Positions 1-7,883 of a stretch of DNA of 18,468 nt are shown one piece after another (positions within the stretch are counted from its first letter, which is position 1; every line of letters begins with the position of its first letter). The notes beneath the pieces were generated by a model. It did no database searches, was not told where the DNA came from, and worked only from the letters and a program-made list of their open reading frames with translations. This DNA comes from TMED27 sp963922705 (GTDB taxonomy: Bacteria > Pseudomonadota > Alphaproteobacteria > Micavibrionales > Micavibrionaceae), in contig CAWUJS010000034.1 of the NCBI GenBank assembly GCA_963922705.1, positions 1-18,468 on the forward strand, in the 5' to 3' direction. The position numbers were made by a program, and so were the translations under genes.

Positions 1-69
1 TCAAAATGGGACGACAACGTATAGACAATACTTTGAGGAGCATTTTGAAAAAACGACGATTTGCAGATT

Positions 70-97
70 TGTCCGGTTTTAAAATGGAATGACTATA
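70..97 (-). repeat. Left copy of a window-end inverted motif
   Basis: This 28-base stretch, read on the minus strand, matches bases 18414-18441 of the plus strand at 24 of 28 positions. The two copies therefore face outward from the window. A looser, partial copy of the same motif sits at about 1-25. Matching motifs of this kind at both borders would fit terminal repeats of an insertion sequence present on each side, but no transposase can be read on this side. What is seen is the repeat; the insertion-sequence reading is inference. Confidence 0.55.
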
Positions 98-115
98 GTA
101 TTTGTCTGTGGATAA

Positions 116-144
116 TTGACGTAGATATTTGTAAAAATTAGAGT
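116..144 (+). promoter_or_regulatory. Possible sigma-70 promoter for the secretion operon
   Basis: TTGACG at 116-121 is followed after 17 bases by TAGAGT at 139-144, a good -35 and a weak -10. It lies about 35 bases before the TolC-like gene. The ribosome-binding site is AAGGA at 164-168, ten bases before the ATG. The -10 box matches the consensus at only four of six positions, so this is tentative. Confidence 0.35.
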
Positions 145-178
145 TTCAGTAATTATTTATCACAAGGATTTTTAGCCA

Positions 179-1585
179 ATGACCCTTCGCACTTTTCGTA
201 AATTGTGTCTTACCGTATCAACTGCTGCTTTGATTGGTATGGGTGGACAAAGTGTTTCTGCGCAAGATGAAATGTTACATTCATCATTGAGCATTTCTCT
301 CAAAGATGCGGTTTCAACAGGCATATCAACCAATCCTGAATATGGTGTGGTTGCGGCTAGTCGCCGTGCAACTGATGAAGAATTAAAGCAAGGGCGTGCT
401 CTGTTTTACCCTTCTATTGACTGGAACGGTGATGTCGGCTGGGAATATAGCGATGATCCTGCAACACGCGCCGGTACAGGGGATGATGACGAGACCCTGT
501 TCCGCTATGAGACAGGCTTAACTTTAACACAACTTCTATTCGATGGATTTGATGCCAAATACGAGGTAGAGCGTCAGAAAGCGCGTGTTATATCCTCTGC
601 GCATCGTGTTCGTGAAACTGCTGAATTGACCGGATTATCTATTGTTGAGGCTTATCTTGAAGTTTTACGTCAGCGTGAATTGTTGGAGATTGCACGCAAA
701 AACGTTGCTGATCATATTGCGATCATGGATCAAATTGAGCAAGGTGTAGAAGGTGGTCGTTCAACACAAGCTGATGCTGAGCAAGCCAAAGCACGTCTGG
801 CGCAAGCCCGGGCAACAGAATCAAGCACGCGACAGTCATTGCGGAATGCTGAATCCAACTATCGTACAGAAGTTGGAGATAAGCCAGGCCAATTAACATT
901 GCCAGCAACGCCATTTGAAGTCCTTGCAGAAGATGTTGAGCGCGAGGTTGAAAAAACCATCGCTTACAGTCCAACGCTGGATATTTTTGAAGCAGATATC
1001 GAAGTTGCATATGCAGAGGCACAACAGACAAAATCCACATTTTATCCACAGGTTGACTTGCAGTTAAACGCACGTCAAGGCCATGATCTCGGGGGTGTCG
1101 AAGGGCGCGATCGTTCTGCAACGGCTCTTGTTGTCGCTAACTGGAATTTATATCGCGGTGGTGCGGATATGGCACGTGCGCGTGAGTTTATTCACCGTCA
1201 TCAGCAAACAAAAGAAGCGCGTGCGGAAGCCGCACGTGCAGTTGAAAATGATGTGCGTCAGACATGGGCTGCCATGGCTTCTGCAGGGGAGCGCGCACGC
1301 CAATTTGCAGCGCAGGCAGATGCCAATGTTGAAGTCGTAAAATCTTACAAAGATCAATTCAGCCTTGACCGTCGTACACTGCTTGATGTTTTGGATGCGC
1401 AAAATGAGCTTTTTGTATCACGCTCCAATACTGTCAATTCAGAATTTCTAGAGATGCTGGCTGTTTACCGCTTGTTAGCTTTAAAGGGCGCTTTACTACC
1501 GACGCTTGATGTTGCTTATCCAAGGGAGAGTGCTGTTGCGTCTCGTGATCTGTGGACAAGCGAAGAAAGAAATAAAGCGCGCTAG
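179..1585 (+). CDS. TolC-like outer-membrane channel of a type I secretion system
   Basis: Predicted 468-residue outer-membrane efflux protein that would form the exit duct of the type I secretion machine encoded by the next two genes. Residues 1-28 form a signal peptide: basic start, hydrophobic core, cleavage after Val-Ser-Ala. The mature part is rich in long amphipathic helices with the repeated halves expected of the TolC family. Typical segments include ISLKDAVSTGISTNPEY near residue 40, the FDGF turn in the first half and a matching NLYRGG stretch in the second. An AAGGA ribosome-binding site supports the ATG. The length is normal for TolC/LapE-type proteins. The gene is followed after 38 bases by the ABC exporter. 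A general efflux role is possible, but this operon context favours protein secretion. No gene symbol is given because family members are named by substrate. Confidence 0.9.
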   Translation: MTLRTFRKLCLTVSTAALIGMGGQSVSAQDEMLHSSLSISLKDAVSTGISTNPEYGVVAASRRATDEELKQGRALFYPSIDWNGDVGWEYSDDPATRAGTGDDDETLFRYETGLTLTQLLFDGFDAKYEVERQKARVISSAHRVRETAELTGLSIVEAYLEVLRQRELLEIARKNVADHIAIMDQIEQGVEGGRSTQADAEQAKARLAQARATESSTRQSLRNAESNYRTEVGDKPGQLTLPATPFEVLAEDVEREVEKTIAYSPTLDIFEADIEVAYAEAQQTKSTFYPQVDLQLNARQGHDLGGVEGRDRSATALVVANWNLYRGGADMARAREFIHRHQQTKEARAEAARAVENDVRQTWAAMASAGERARQFAAQADANVEVVKSYKDQFSLDRRTLLDVLDAQNELFVSRSNTVNSEFLEMLAVYRLLALKGALLPTLDVAYPRESAVASRDLWTSEERNKAR

Positions 1586-1623
1586 TTAGCCTTTAAAATC
1601 TCTTCTCAATTTTGGGGATAAAT

Positions 1624-4026
1624 GTGAGCAAAAAACAGGACGACCCCTCTGATAATAAAGATGAGTCACCCGGCTATGTGGCAGGTGGTTCAGAAAAAAA
1701 CTTTGATAAGGCGGCAATTTCTGATGATCAATCTGATGCGAAAAAAGATGCCGCTTCCGATGCTCAACAACAAAGCGCAACAGAACTAGCTGAAAATCCT
1801 GATAGCTGGCCACTCCAGGCAGACCGTCTGGCTATTCACGAGCCCTTAATCGATTGTCTCAGGTTGCTCGCTGGCTTTTATGGTCGTAGAACAAGCAATG
1901 CTGGCCTGACAGCGGGGCTTCCGATTCCGCCGACAGGTATTACCCCGGAAATATTAATGCGTGCATCATTGCGTGCAGACATGAACGCAAACCTTACGGA
2001 GCGCTCACTGGAATCTTTGGCAATTGCCCCGAATTTACCCTGTATTTTGGCTTTGGCGGAAAATCAGGGCTGTATATTGTGGGAAATTCGAAGCCCCCAG
2101 AAAGCAAAAGCTAAAAAGACAAAAGCCAAAGACGAGAATATCCAATTCCATCCTGAAACCCAATTTGTTGTACAATTCCCGGAAACGTCTGATGAAAAAC
2201 AGGTTTTAAGCTTAGAGCAGCTTAAAAAGCTCTATAATGGCTACGCATTTTTCGTACGCCCCATTGCACGTGCGGATGACCGCGCAGGTCCTGCAGAAAT
2301 TGACACAGGGCGTAATTGGTTTTGGGCAACATTTTGGAAAAACCGGACGATTTATTCTGAGGTCGCACTCGCCGCAGTCATGATCAATCTGTTTGCAATC
2401 GCCAGCTCATTATTTGTTATGAATGTCTATGACCGCGTTGTTCCGAATAATGCGTTTGATACGCTATGGGCCTTGGCAGCACTCATTTTTGTCGTGTATG
2501 TCTCTGATTTTTGTCTCAAGCATCTTCGTGCGCAATTTTTAGATTTCGCGGGCCGTAAAGCAGATGTAATCATTTCATCTCAATTGTTTGAACAAATTTT
2601 AGGCATGACAATGACGGCAAGACCGCAAAGCGCGGGAGTTCTGGCCGCTAACATGAAAGAATTCGAAACGTTACGAGACTTTTTCACCAGTGCAACGATG
2701 GTCGCGCTAATAGATCTTCCCTTCGTGCTTTTCTTTGTTCTGGTCATCTATATTATTGGTGGGCCTTTTGTGGCTTTGGTGCCTTTTGTCGCTATTCCAC
2801 TTGTGATTGGCATGGGGCTTTTCCTGCAAAAACCTCTTGAAAAAGTCATAAAAGAGTCGCTATACGAAAGCGCGCTCAAAAATGCGTTACTGTTTGAAAC
2901 AATTATTGGTCTTGAAACAATTAAAGTTCAGGCAGCAGAAGGTCATACACAACGCTCGTGGGAAGAGTTAACCGACAAAGCTTCCAAAACCTCAGTAAAA
3001 TCCAGACAAATTGCTGCTTTTGCTCAAAACTGGGCAATGTTTGTACAGCAAATGGTTAGCGTCTTTATTGTTATTGTTGGGGTTTATCAAATTAGTGCCG
3101 GCGTGCTTTCTATGGGTGGTTTGATTGCCTGTGTGATTTTGTCTGGTCGCGCTATGGCTCCTCTCGCACAGGTATCCGGCTTGATGACACGAATGAATCA
3201 ATCGCGTCAAGCGTTAGATCAGCTTGATGATCTGATGAAAAAGCCGGTTGAACGCCCGGCGGGTAAACATTTCGTAACCATGCCCCATGTAAAAGGCAAA
3301 GTAGAGTTTCGAGATGTTGTCTTTAACTACCCCGGACAGGCTGTCCCAGCCCTTAATCATTTGAGCTTTACCATTGAACCGGGCGAAAAAGTTGGGGTTA
3401 TTGGCGCGGTGGGTTCTGGTAAGACAACATTGGAACGGCTCTTGATTAACCTTTATGAGCCTACAAGTGGTTCTGTACAAATTGATGGATCAGATGTCCG
3501 TCAAATTGATCCTGGTGATTTGCGCCGCTCTGTTGGCGCTGTTCAGCAAAGCCCACAGCTTTTCTTTGGCTCTGTCCGTCAAAACATTACGATGGGGCAT
3601 GAGACTGCGCCGGATAGCGCGGTTTTGCGTGCGGCAGAGCTGTCCGGTGTCATGGAGTTTTTACGGGATTCCGAAGCTGGTCTGGACACACAAGTGGGAG
3701 AGCGCGGTGAAGCACTTTCCGGCGGGCAAAGGCAAGCTGTAGCGATTGCACGTTCGCTTCTTTACGATCCGCCGATTTTGGTTTTGGATGAGCCTACGGC
3801 TTCGATGGATCCTGCATCTGAAAACCGTCTTCGCAAGCGCTTGGAAATACTGTGTAAAAATAAAACAACAATTTTGATTACACATAAAGGTTCCATGCTA
3901 TCTATTGTCGATAAGTTAATTTTGATTGACCGCGGCAAGCTAGTTGCTTTTGGACCAAAAGATGAAGTCATCCGCAAATTACAAGCGCGTCAATATGGTA
4001 CAGCCGCTGAGAATACACAGGTGTAA
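1624..4026 (+). CDS. Type I secretion ABC exporter, LapB/RtxB-like, with inactive C39-like domain
   Basis: Inner-membrane ATP-driven exporter of a type I secretion system. I place the start at GTG 1624 because GGGG at 1614-1617 is well spaced before it; an in-frame TTG at 1612 is the alternative. Numbered from the GTG, the protein has 800 residues. Residues 1-60 are polar and low in complexity. About 60-215 resemble the C39 peptidase-like domain, but the position of the catalytic Cys is not Cys, so it should bind substrate rather than cleave a leader. A Lys/Ala-rich insert (about 160-170) interrupts that domain. Membrane segments span about 245-510. The nucleotide-binding domain has Walker A GAVGSGKT (594-601), signature LSGGQ (698-702), Walker B ILVLDE (718-723) and the switch His 754. 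This layout matches exporters of large RTX adhesins. The adaptor gene starts two bases after the stop. Confidence 0.92.
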   Translation: MSKKQDDPSDNKDESPGYVAGGSEKNFDKAAISDDQSDAKKDAASDAQQQSATELAENPDSWPLQADRLAIHEPLIDCLRLLAGFYGRRTSNAGLTAGLPIPPTGITPEILMRASLRADMNANLTERSLESLAIAPNLPCILALAENQGCILWEIRSPQKAKAKKTKAKDENIQFHPETQFVVQFPETSDEKQVLSLEQLKKLYNGYAFFVRPIARADDRAGPAEIDTGRNWFWATFWKNRTIYSEVALAAVMINLFAIASSLFVMNVYDRVVPNNAFDTLWALAALIFVVYVSDFCLKHLRAQFLDFAGRKADVIISSQLFEQILGMTMTARPQSAGVLAANMKEFETLRDFFTSATMVALIDLPFVLFFVLVIYIIGGPFVALVPFVAIPLVIGMGLFLQKPLEKVIKESLYESALKNALLFETIIGLETIKVQAAEGHTQRSWEELTDKASKTSVKSRQIAAFAQNWAMFVQQMVSVFIVIVGVYQISAGVLSMGGLIACVILSGRAMAPLAQVSGLMTRMNQSRQALDQLDDLMKKPVERPAGKHFVTMPHVKGKVEFRDVVFNYPGQAVPALNHLSFTIEPGEKVGVIGAVGSGKTTLERLLINLYEPTSGSVQIDGSDVRQIDPGDLRRSVGAVQQSPQLFFGSVRQNITMGHETAPDSAVLRAAELSGVMEFLRDSEAGLDTQVGERGEALSGGQRQAVAIARSLLYDPPILVLDEPTASMDPASENRLRKRLEILCKNKTTILITHKGSMLSIVDKLILIDRGKLVAFGPKDEVIRKLQARQYGTAAENTQV

Positions 4027-4028
4027 TC

Positions 4029-5495
4029 ATGGTAAAGGCAGATAAAAAAGGCGCAAATACAAAAAAGGATGCTTCTAATAAGAAAGCAGCAAGTCAAAAA
4101 GCTCAAACGGCTATTGATGAAAACATCACCATTAACGATGCCGGAGAATGGCATGCCGTACAAGAAAATTGGGCAAAGGAAAAAGCGGGCCGTTTCAAAG
4201 CGCATGCTTTAAAAACTTTTGATACAGATCAAGATATGCCTTTGTCTCGCCATGCATTTTTATTTTTTATCATTATGATCTGGATTATTCTGGCAATTGT
4301 TGCCAGTTTTGCCACATTGGATGAAGTCACGCGCGGTGATGGCAAGGTCATCCCATCCTCTGATGTGCAAGCGTTACAAAGCCTGGAAGCTGGTATTATT
4401 GATGAATTTCTCGTCCGTGAAGGGGATCAGGTTGAAAAAGGGCAGACTCTTGTCCGCCTGAATGCAATAGAGGCATCCTCTGATCTTGGTGCTAATCAAG
4501 CGCGTTATTTGGGCTTACTGGCCTCAATTACGCGCTTGTCTGCAGAAGCGGAAGGTAAGGGGACTGTTGATTTTCCTGATGAAGTTATGAAGCAAGCCCC
4601 GCAAAGCGTGACAGAGGAGATGAATACATTTCGTGCCAATAGGCAGTCGCTTAATAATCAACTCAATGTTTTACAACAGCAAGTTGTACAGCGTGAGCAA
4701 GAAGTCAGAGAGCTAACGACACGGGCGAGTGATACACGTGGCGTGATTAATTTACAGCGCCAGGAAATGGAAATGGTGCGTCCACTCGTGGAAAAAGGTT
4801 CAGCGCCACGTATGGAGTTGCTCCAGCTAGAACGCGGCCTTAAAGAACGTCAGACCGAGTTAAACGGCTACCTCTCCAGCCTTCCACGTGCGCGCTCTGC
4901 GGTTAATGAAGCCAATGCACGCCTTGAAGAGGTTAAAACAAATGCAAAAGCACAAGCGCAGACAGAACTTTCTGCAAAATTGATTGAAATGAACGAGATT
5001 AAGGAACGTTTATCTGCTTTAACGGAACGCAAAACGCGTACTGCGATAAAATCGCCCGTCGCTGGTACTATTCAGGAAATTACCGTGAATACAATTGGTG
5101 GTGTTGTTCGCCCGGGAGAGGATTTAATCAAAATTGTTCCCAAGGATGATAAGTTAATTGTGGAGGCTCGAATACGCCCTGCTGATAGAGCCTTTATATT
5201 TCCGGGACAAAAAGCCGTTGTAAAATTGACGGCCTATGATTTTTCAATTTATGGCGGACTTGATGCTGAATTAATTAGTATTTCCGCAGATACATTTGAA
5301 GATCAGGAAGGCAACACTTATTATCAGGTGAAGTTAAGAACGGATGAGACAGAGCTTAAACGCAAAGGCGAAGTCTTACCGATTACAGTTGGTATGGTTG
5401 CTTCTATTGATATTTTGACCGGTAAAAAGACAGTGATGCAATATCTTCTCAAGCCGTTTATCAAGACACTGGACAATGCGATGAACGAGCGCTAG
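4029..5495 (+). CDS. HlyD/LapC-type membrane fusion protein of type I secretion
   Basis: Periplasmic adaptor linking the ABC exporter to the TolC-like channel. The 488-residue protein has a long, Lys-rich cytoplasmic N-terminus (1-72), one membrane anchor (about 75-96), a first half-lipoyl segment, a long coiled-coil hairpin rich in Gln, Glu and Arg (about 170-340), then the second lipoyl half with the family motif IKSPVAGTIQEI, and a C-terminal beta-barrel region. The C-terminal GKKTVMQYLLKPF is typical of HlyD-family adaptors. The gene begins two bases after the exporter stop, with AGG of its ribosome-binding site inside the exporter gene, so translation is probably coupled. The N-terminal tail is longer and more charged than in many relatives, as is the tail of its partner exporter. 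Confidence 0.93.
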   Translation: MVKADKKGANTKKDASNKKAASQKAQTAIDENITINDAGEWHAVQENWAKEKAGRFKAHALKTFDTDQDMPLSRHAFLFFIIMIWIILAIVASFATLDEVTRGDGKVIPSSDVQALQSLEAGIIDEFLVREGDQVEKGQTLVRLNAIEASSDLGANQARYLGLLASITRLSAEAEGKGTVDFPDEVMKQAPQSVTEEMNTFRANRQSLNNQLNVLQQQVVQREQEVRELTTRASDTRGVINLQRQEMEMVRPLVEKGSAPRMELLQLERGLKERQTELNGYLSSLPRARSAVNEANARLEEVKTNAKAQAQTELSAKLIEMNEIKERLSALTERKTRTAIKSPVAGTIQEITVNTIGGVVRPGEDLIKIVPKDDKLIVEARIRPADRAFIFPGQKAVVKLTAYDFSIYGGLDAELISISADTFEDQEGNTYYQVKLRTDETELKRKGEVLPITVGMVASIDILTGKKTVMQYLLKPFIKTLDNAMNER

Positions 5496-5506
5496 TTTCC
5501 TTATCT

Positions 5507-7456
5507 ATGGAACAGCAAAAAGTAACAGATCAAATTCAAATAACTCTTCCCGATGGCGCGGTGCGTGAATATGGCGCGGGCATCACAGGTTTGGAAATAG
5601 CACAAAGCATTTCTAAATCCCTCGCAAAGGCAGCGATTGCGATTGAAATTAACGGAGAGCTTTCTGACCTCTCTTTACCGATCAATGATCATGCTAATAT
5701 TTCCCTGATTAAACGTAGCGATGAAGGCGATATTCCTCTTGAGATGATTCGTCATGATTGTGCGCATGTAATGGCAGAAGCCGTGCAGACCCTATTTCCC
5801 GGAACGCAAGTGACAATCGGTCCTAATATCGAGAATGGATTCTTTTACGATTTTGCACGCGATGAGCCGTTTAGTGATGCTGATTTCGAGGCTATTGAAA
5901 AAGAGATGCGCAAAATTGTAGAGCGCGGCGATGCGTTCACCCGTGAGGTTTGGGATCGCAATGAGGCAATTGCGTATTTCAAAGATAAGGGCGAGCAATA
6001 TAAAGCCGAGCTTATTGAGGATCTTCCTGAAGATGAAGACATCAAGATTTACAAGCAGGGTGAATGGCTTGATCTATGTCGTGGCCCGCATATGCAAAAC
6101 ACCAAGCAAGTTGGAACAGCGTTTAAATTGCTCAAGGTTGCTGGTGCGTATTGGCGCGGAGATAGCAATAACGCCATGCTGACACGGATTTACGGTACAG
6201 CCTGGCGTGATGAGAAAGAGCTAAAAGCCTATCTCACGCAGCTAGAAGAAGCGGAAAAGCGCGATCACCGGAAACTGGGCAATGAGATGGATTTGTTCCA
6301 TTTTCAGGATGAAGCGCCCGGGCAGGTCTTTTGGCATCATAATGGCTGGGTGATTTATACGGCTCTGATGGATTATATGCGCCGCAAAGTTCGCGCTTCC
6401 GGGTATCAGGAAATTAACACGCCGCAGCTTTTGGATGCACGTTTCTGGAAAGCATCCGGGCATTGGGATAAATATCGTGAGAATATGTTTATTTTCGGCG
6501 AAGAAGAGGATGAAAATCCGGCTGCTTTAAAACCGATGAGCTGTCCCGGCGGTGCGCAAGTCTATAAAGCAGCGTTACGCAGTTATCGTGAACTCCCTTT
6601 GCGCTTGGCTGAATTTGGGCATGTGTTCCGTCAGGAACCATCAGGAGCGCGCCATGGTTTGATGCGTGTGCAGGCCTTCACACAAGATGATGCGCATATT
6701 TTTTGTACGCATGAGCAGCTTGAAGATGAAGTTGTGAAAATGTGTGAGCTGATCCGCGATGTGTATCAGGATTTAGGTATTGCGGATGATATTACAATTA
6801 ATTTCTCCACCCGCCCTGAACAGCGTATCGGCAGTGAAGAAGATTGGGATCGCGCCGAAGCAGCCTTGCAAAAGGTTCTCGATCGCCTTGATATGAAATG
6901 GGTTCTTAACGAAGGCGATGGAGCATTTTACGCGCCGAAGCTTGATTTTATCCTGCGCGATGCAATTGGCCGTGAATGGCAATGCGGAACTGTTCAGGTA
7001 GATATGAATATGCCGGATCGTCTGGATTTGCAATATGTTGGCGATGATAATGAGCGCCATGCACCGCATATGGTGCATCGTGCCATTTTAGGGTCTGTGG
7101 AACGGTTCTTAGGCGTTTTGATTGAGCACTATGCCGGGAAGCTTCCTCTATGGCTTGCGCCTGTTCAATGTGTTGTCGCGACGGTGACAGGGACAGCCGA
7201 TGACTATGCGCGTTCGGTTCATGAAAAGCTTCTTGCAGCGGGCATACGCGCAGAGCTTGATATTCGTAATGAGAAGATCAATTACAAGGTGCGCGAACAT
7301 TCAGTGAAAAAAGTGCCGAATTTATTTGTTGTTGGCGCGCGTGAAGCCGAAGAACAAACGGTTGCGATTCGCCGTTTGGGTAGCAAGGATCAAAGCATCG
7401 AAGGGCTTGATGCTGCGGTTGATGCTCTCGCTAAAAATGCAAGGCCACCGTTTTAA
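5507..7456 (+). CDS. thrS: Threonyl-tRNA synthetase
   Basis: Class II aminoacyl-tRNA synthetase that charges tRNA-Thr in the cytoplasm, 649 residues and of normal length. Domains in order: TGS domain (about 8-70); editing domain with the HxxxH pair His83/His87 and CRGPH at 191-195, which removes mischarged serine; catalytic core (about 260-540) with the zinc ligands Cys346, His397 and His524; and a C-terminal anticodon-binding domain (about 545-640). Motif 2 is seen around FGHVFRQEPSGARHG and motif 3 around MVHRAILGSVERF. The ATG lies only 11 bases after the adaptor gene and has no strong ribosome-binding site, so part of its expression may come from the secretion operon. In many bacteria thrS sits directly before infC; here two genes separate them. 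Confidence 0.98.
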   Translation: MEQQKVTDQIQITLPDGAVREYGAGITGLEIAQSISKSLAKAAIAIEINGELSDLSLPINDHANISLIKRSDEGDIPLEMIRHDCAHVMAEAVQTLFPGTQVTIGPNIENGFFYDFARDEPFSDADFEAIEKEMRKIVERGDAFTREVWDRNEAIAYFKDKGEQYKAELIEDLPEDEDIKIYKQGEWLDLCRGPHMQNTKQVGTAFKLLKVAGAYWRGDSNNAMLTRIYGTAWRDEKELKAYLTQLEEAEKRDHRKLGNEMDLFHFQDEAPGQVFWHHNGWVIYTALMDYMRRKVRASGYQEINTPQLLDARFWKASGHWDKYRENMFIFGEEEDENPAALKPMSCPGGAQVYKAALRSYRELPLRLAEFGHVFRQEPSGARHGLMRVQAFTQDDAHIFCTHEQLEDEVVKMCELIRDVYQDLGIADDITINFSTRPEQRIGSEEDWDRAEAALQKVLDRLDMKWVLNEGDGAFYAPKLDFILRDAIGREWQCGTVQVDMNMPDRLDLQYVGDDNERHAPHMVHRAILGSVERFLGVLIEHYAGKLPLWLAPVQCVVATVTGTADDYARSVHEKLLAAGIRAELDIRNEKINYKVREHSVKKVPNLFVVGAREAEEQTVAIRRLGSKDQSIEGLDAAVDALAKNARPPF

Positions 7457-7465
7457 TGCCAAACG

Positions 7466-7535
7466 CGTCATCCCGAACGTATGTGAGGGATCTCCTAAAG
7501 TAATTGAGATCCTTCCGCTTCGCGTCAGGATGACG
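7466..7535. repeat. Family A palindromic repeat after thrS
   Basis: A 70-base imperfect palindrome beginning ten bases after the thrS stop. The left arm starts CGTCATCCCGAACG and the right arm ends GCGTCAGGATGACG, with GGATCTC and GAGATCC facing each other across the loop. The tips match the other family A elements at 10391, 15791 and 18156. The left arm (7467-7494) pairs better with 7846-7873 beyond the next gene than with its own right arm. It could fold in the thrS mRNA and protect its 3' end. Confidence 0.85.
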
Positions 7536-7563
7536 CCTTAAAAACGCCTTAAAAAAGAAAACA

Positions 7564-7872
7564 ATGAAACAATTCTTCGTTTACATTCTGACCAATGATT
7601 TTGGAAATGTCATGTATGTTGGTGTAACGAATGATCTTGAAAGACGCATATTAGAGCACAGGGATGGGCTGGTTAAAGGATTCACGAAGAGATATAATGT
7701 CAAAAAGCTTGTCTATTATGAAGATTGCTTTTCTTCTCTTGCAGCCGTCAATCGTGAGCGGCAAATCAAAGGTTGGCGGCGCGAGAAAAAGAATAAACTG
7801 GTTGAAACATTGAATCCTGGTTGGCAAGATTTATTTGTTGATTATGAGATCCCTCACATACGTTCAGGATGA
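7564..7872 (+). CDS. Small GIY-YIG nuclease-family protein carried inside a palindromic repeat
   Basis: A 102-residue single-domain protein of the GIY-YIG endonuclease superfamily (UvrC-N/YhbQ-like). Residues 6-8 (VYI) and 18-20 (YVG) are the two halves of the signature motif. Arg in the LERRI segment (about 27) and Glu in NRERQIKGWRREKK (about 66) sit at the catalytic Arg and Glu positions, so it may be active. This short form, with the GFTKRYNVKKLVYYE and WRREKK blocks, is widespread and of unknown cellular role. The gene is framed by inverted repeat arms at 7467-7494 and 7846-7873. Its last eight codons (EIPHIRSG) and stop lie within the right arm. The ribosome-binding site is only a purine run (AAAGAAAA). 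It sits between thrS and infC, which are neighbours in many bacteria, suggesting insertion. The family is certain; mobility or DNA targeting is inference. Confidence 0.9.
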   Translation: MKQFFVYILTNDFGNVMYVGVTNDLERRILEHRDGLVKGFTKRYNVKKLVYYEDCFSSLAAVNRERQIKGWRREKKNKLVETLNPGWQDLFVDYEIPHIRSG

Positions 7873-7873
7873 C
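7846..7873 (-). repeat. Right inverted arm of the GIY-YIG unit
   Basis: These 28 bases are the reverse complement of 7467-7494 with a single mismatch (27 of 28). The arm has no partner of its own to the right, so it looks like the far half of the palindrome that starts at 7467, with the nuclease gene in the loop. It supplies the nuclease stop codon and, in the same ATGA, a possible start for the pirin gene. Confidence 0.88.
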
Positions 7874-7883
7874 ACGGTATTTT

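Noticed and set aside
2..90. Two open frames running in from the left edge, ending at about 85 and 92
   Set aside because: Both are short, neither resembles a known protein end, and they overlap the repeated motif; no gene can be claimed.
723..1121. Long minus-strand open frame within the TolC-like gene, and similar shadow frames in thrS, infC and scpA
   Set aside because: They lie opposite well-supported genes, lack start signals and have unnatural residue composition.
7466..7535. Repeat after thrS read as a rho-independent terminator
   Set aside because: The palindrome is imperfect and long and is not followed by a T run, so I call it a repeat; a weak terminating effect remains possible.
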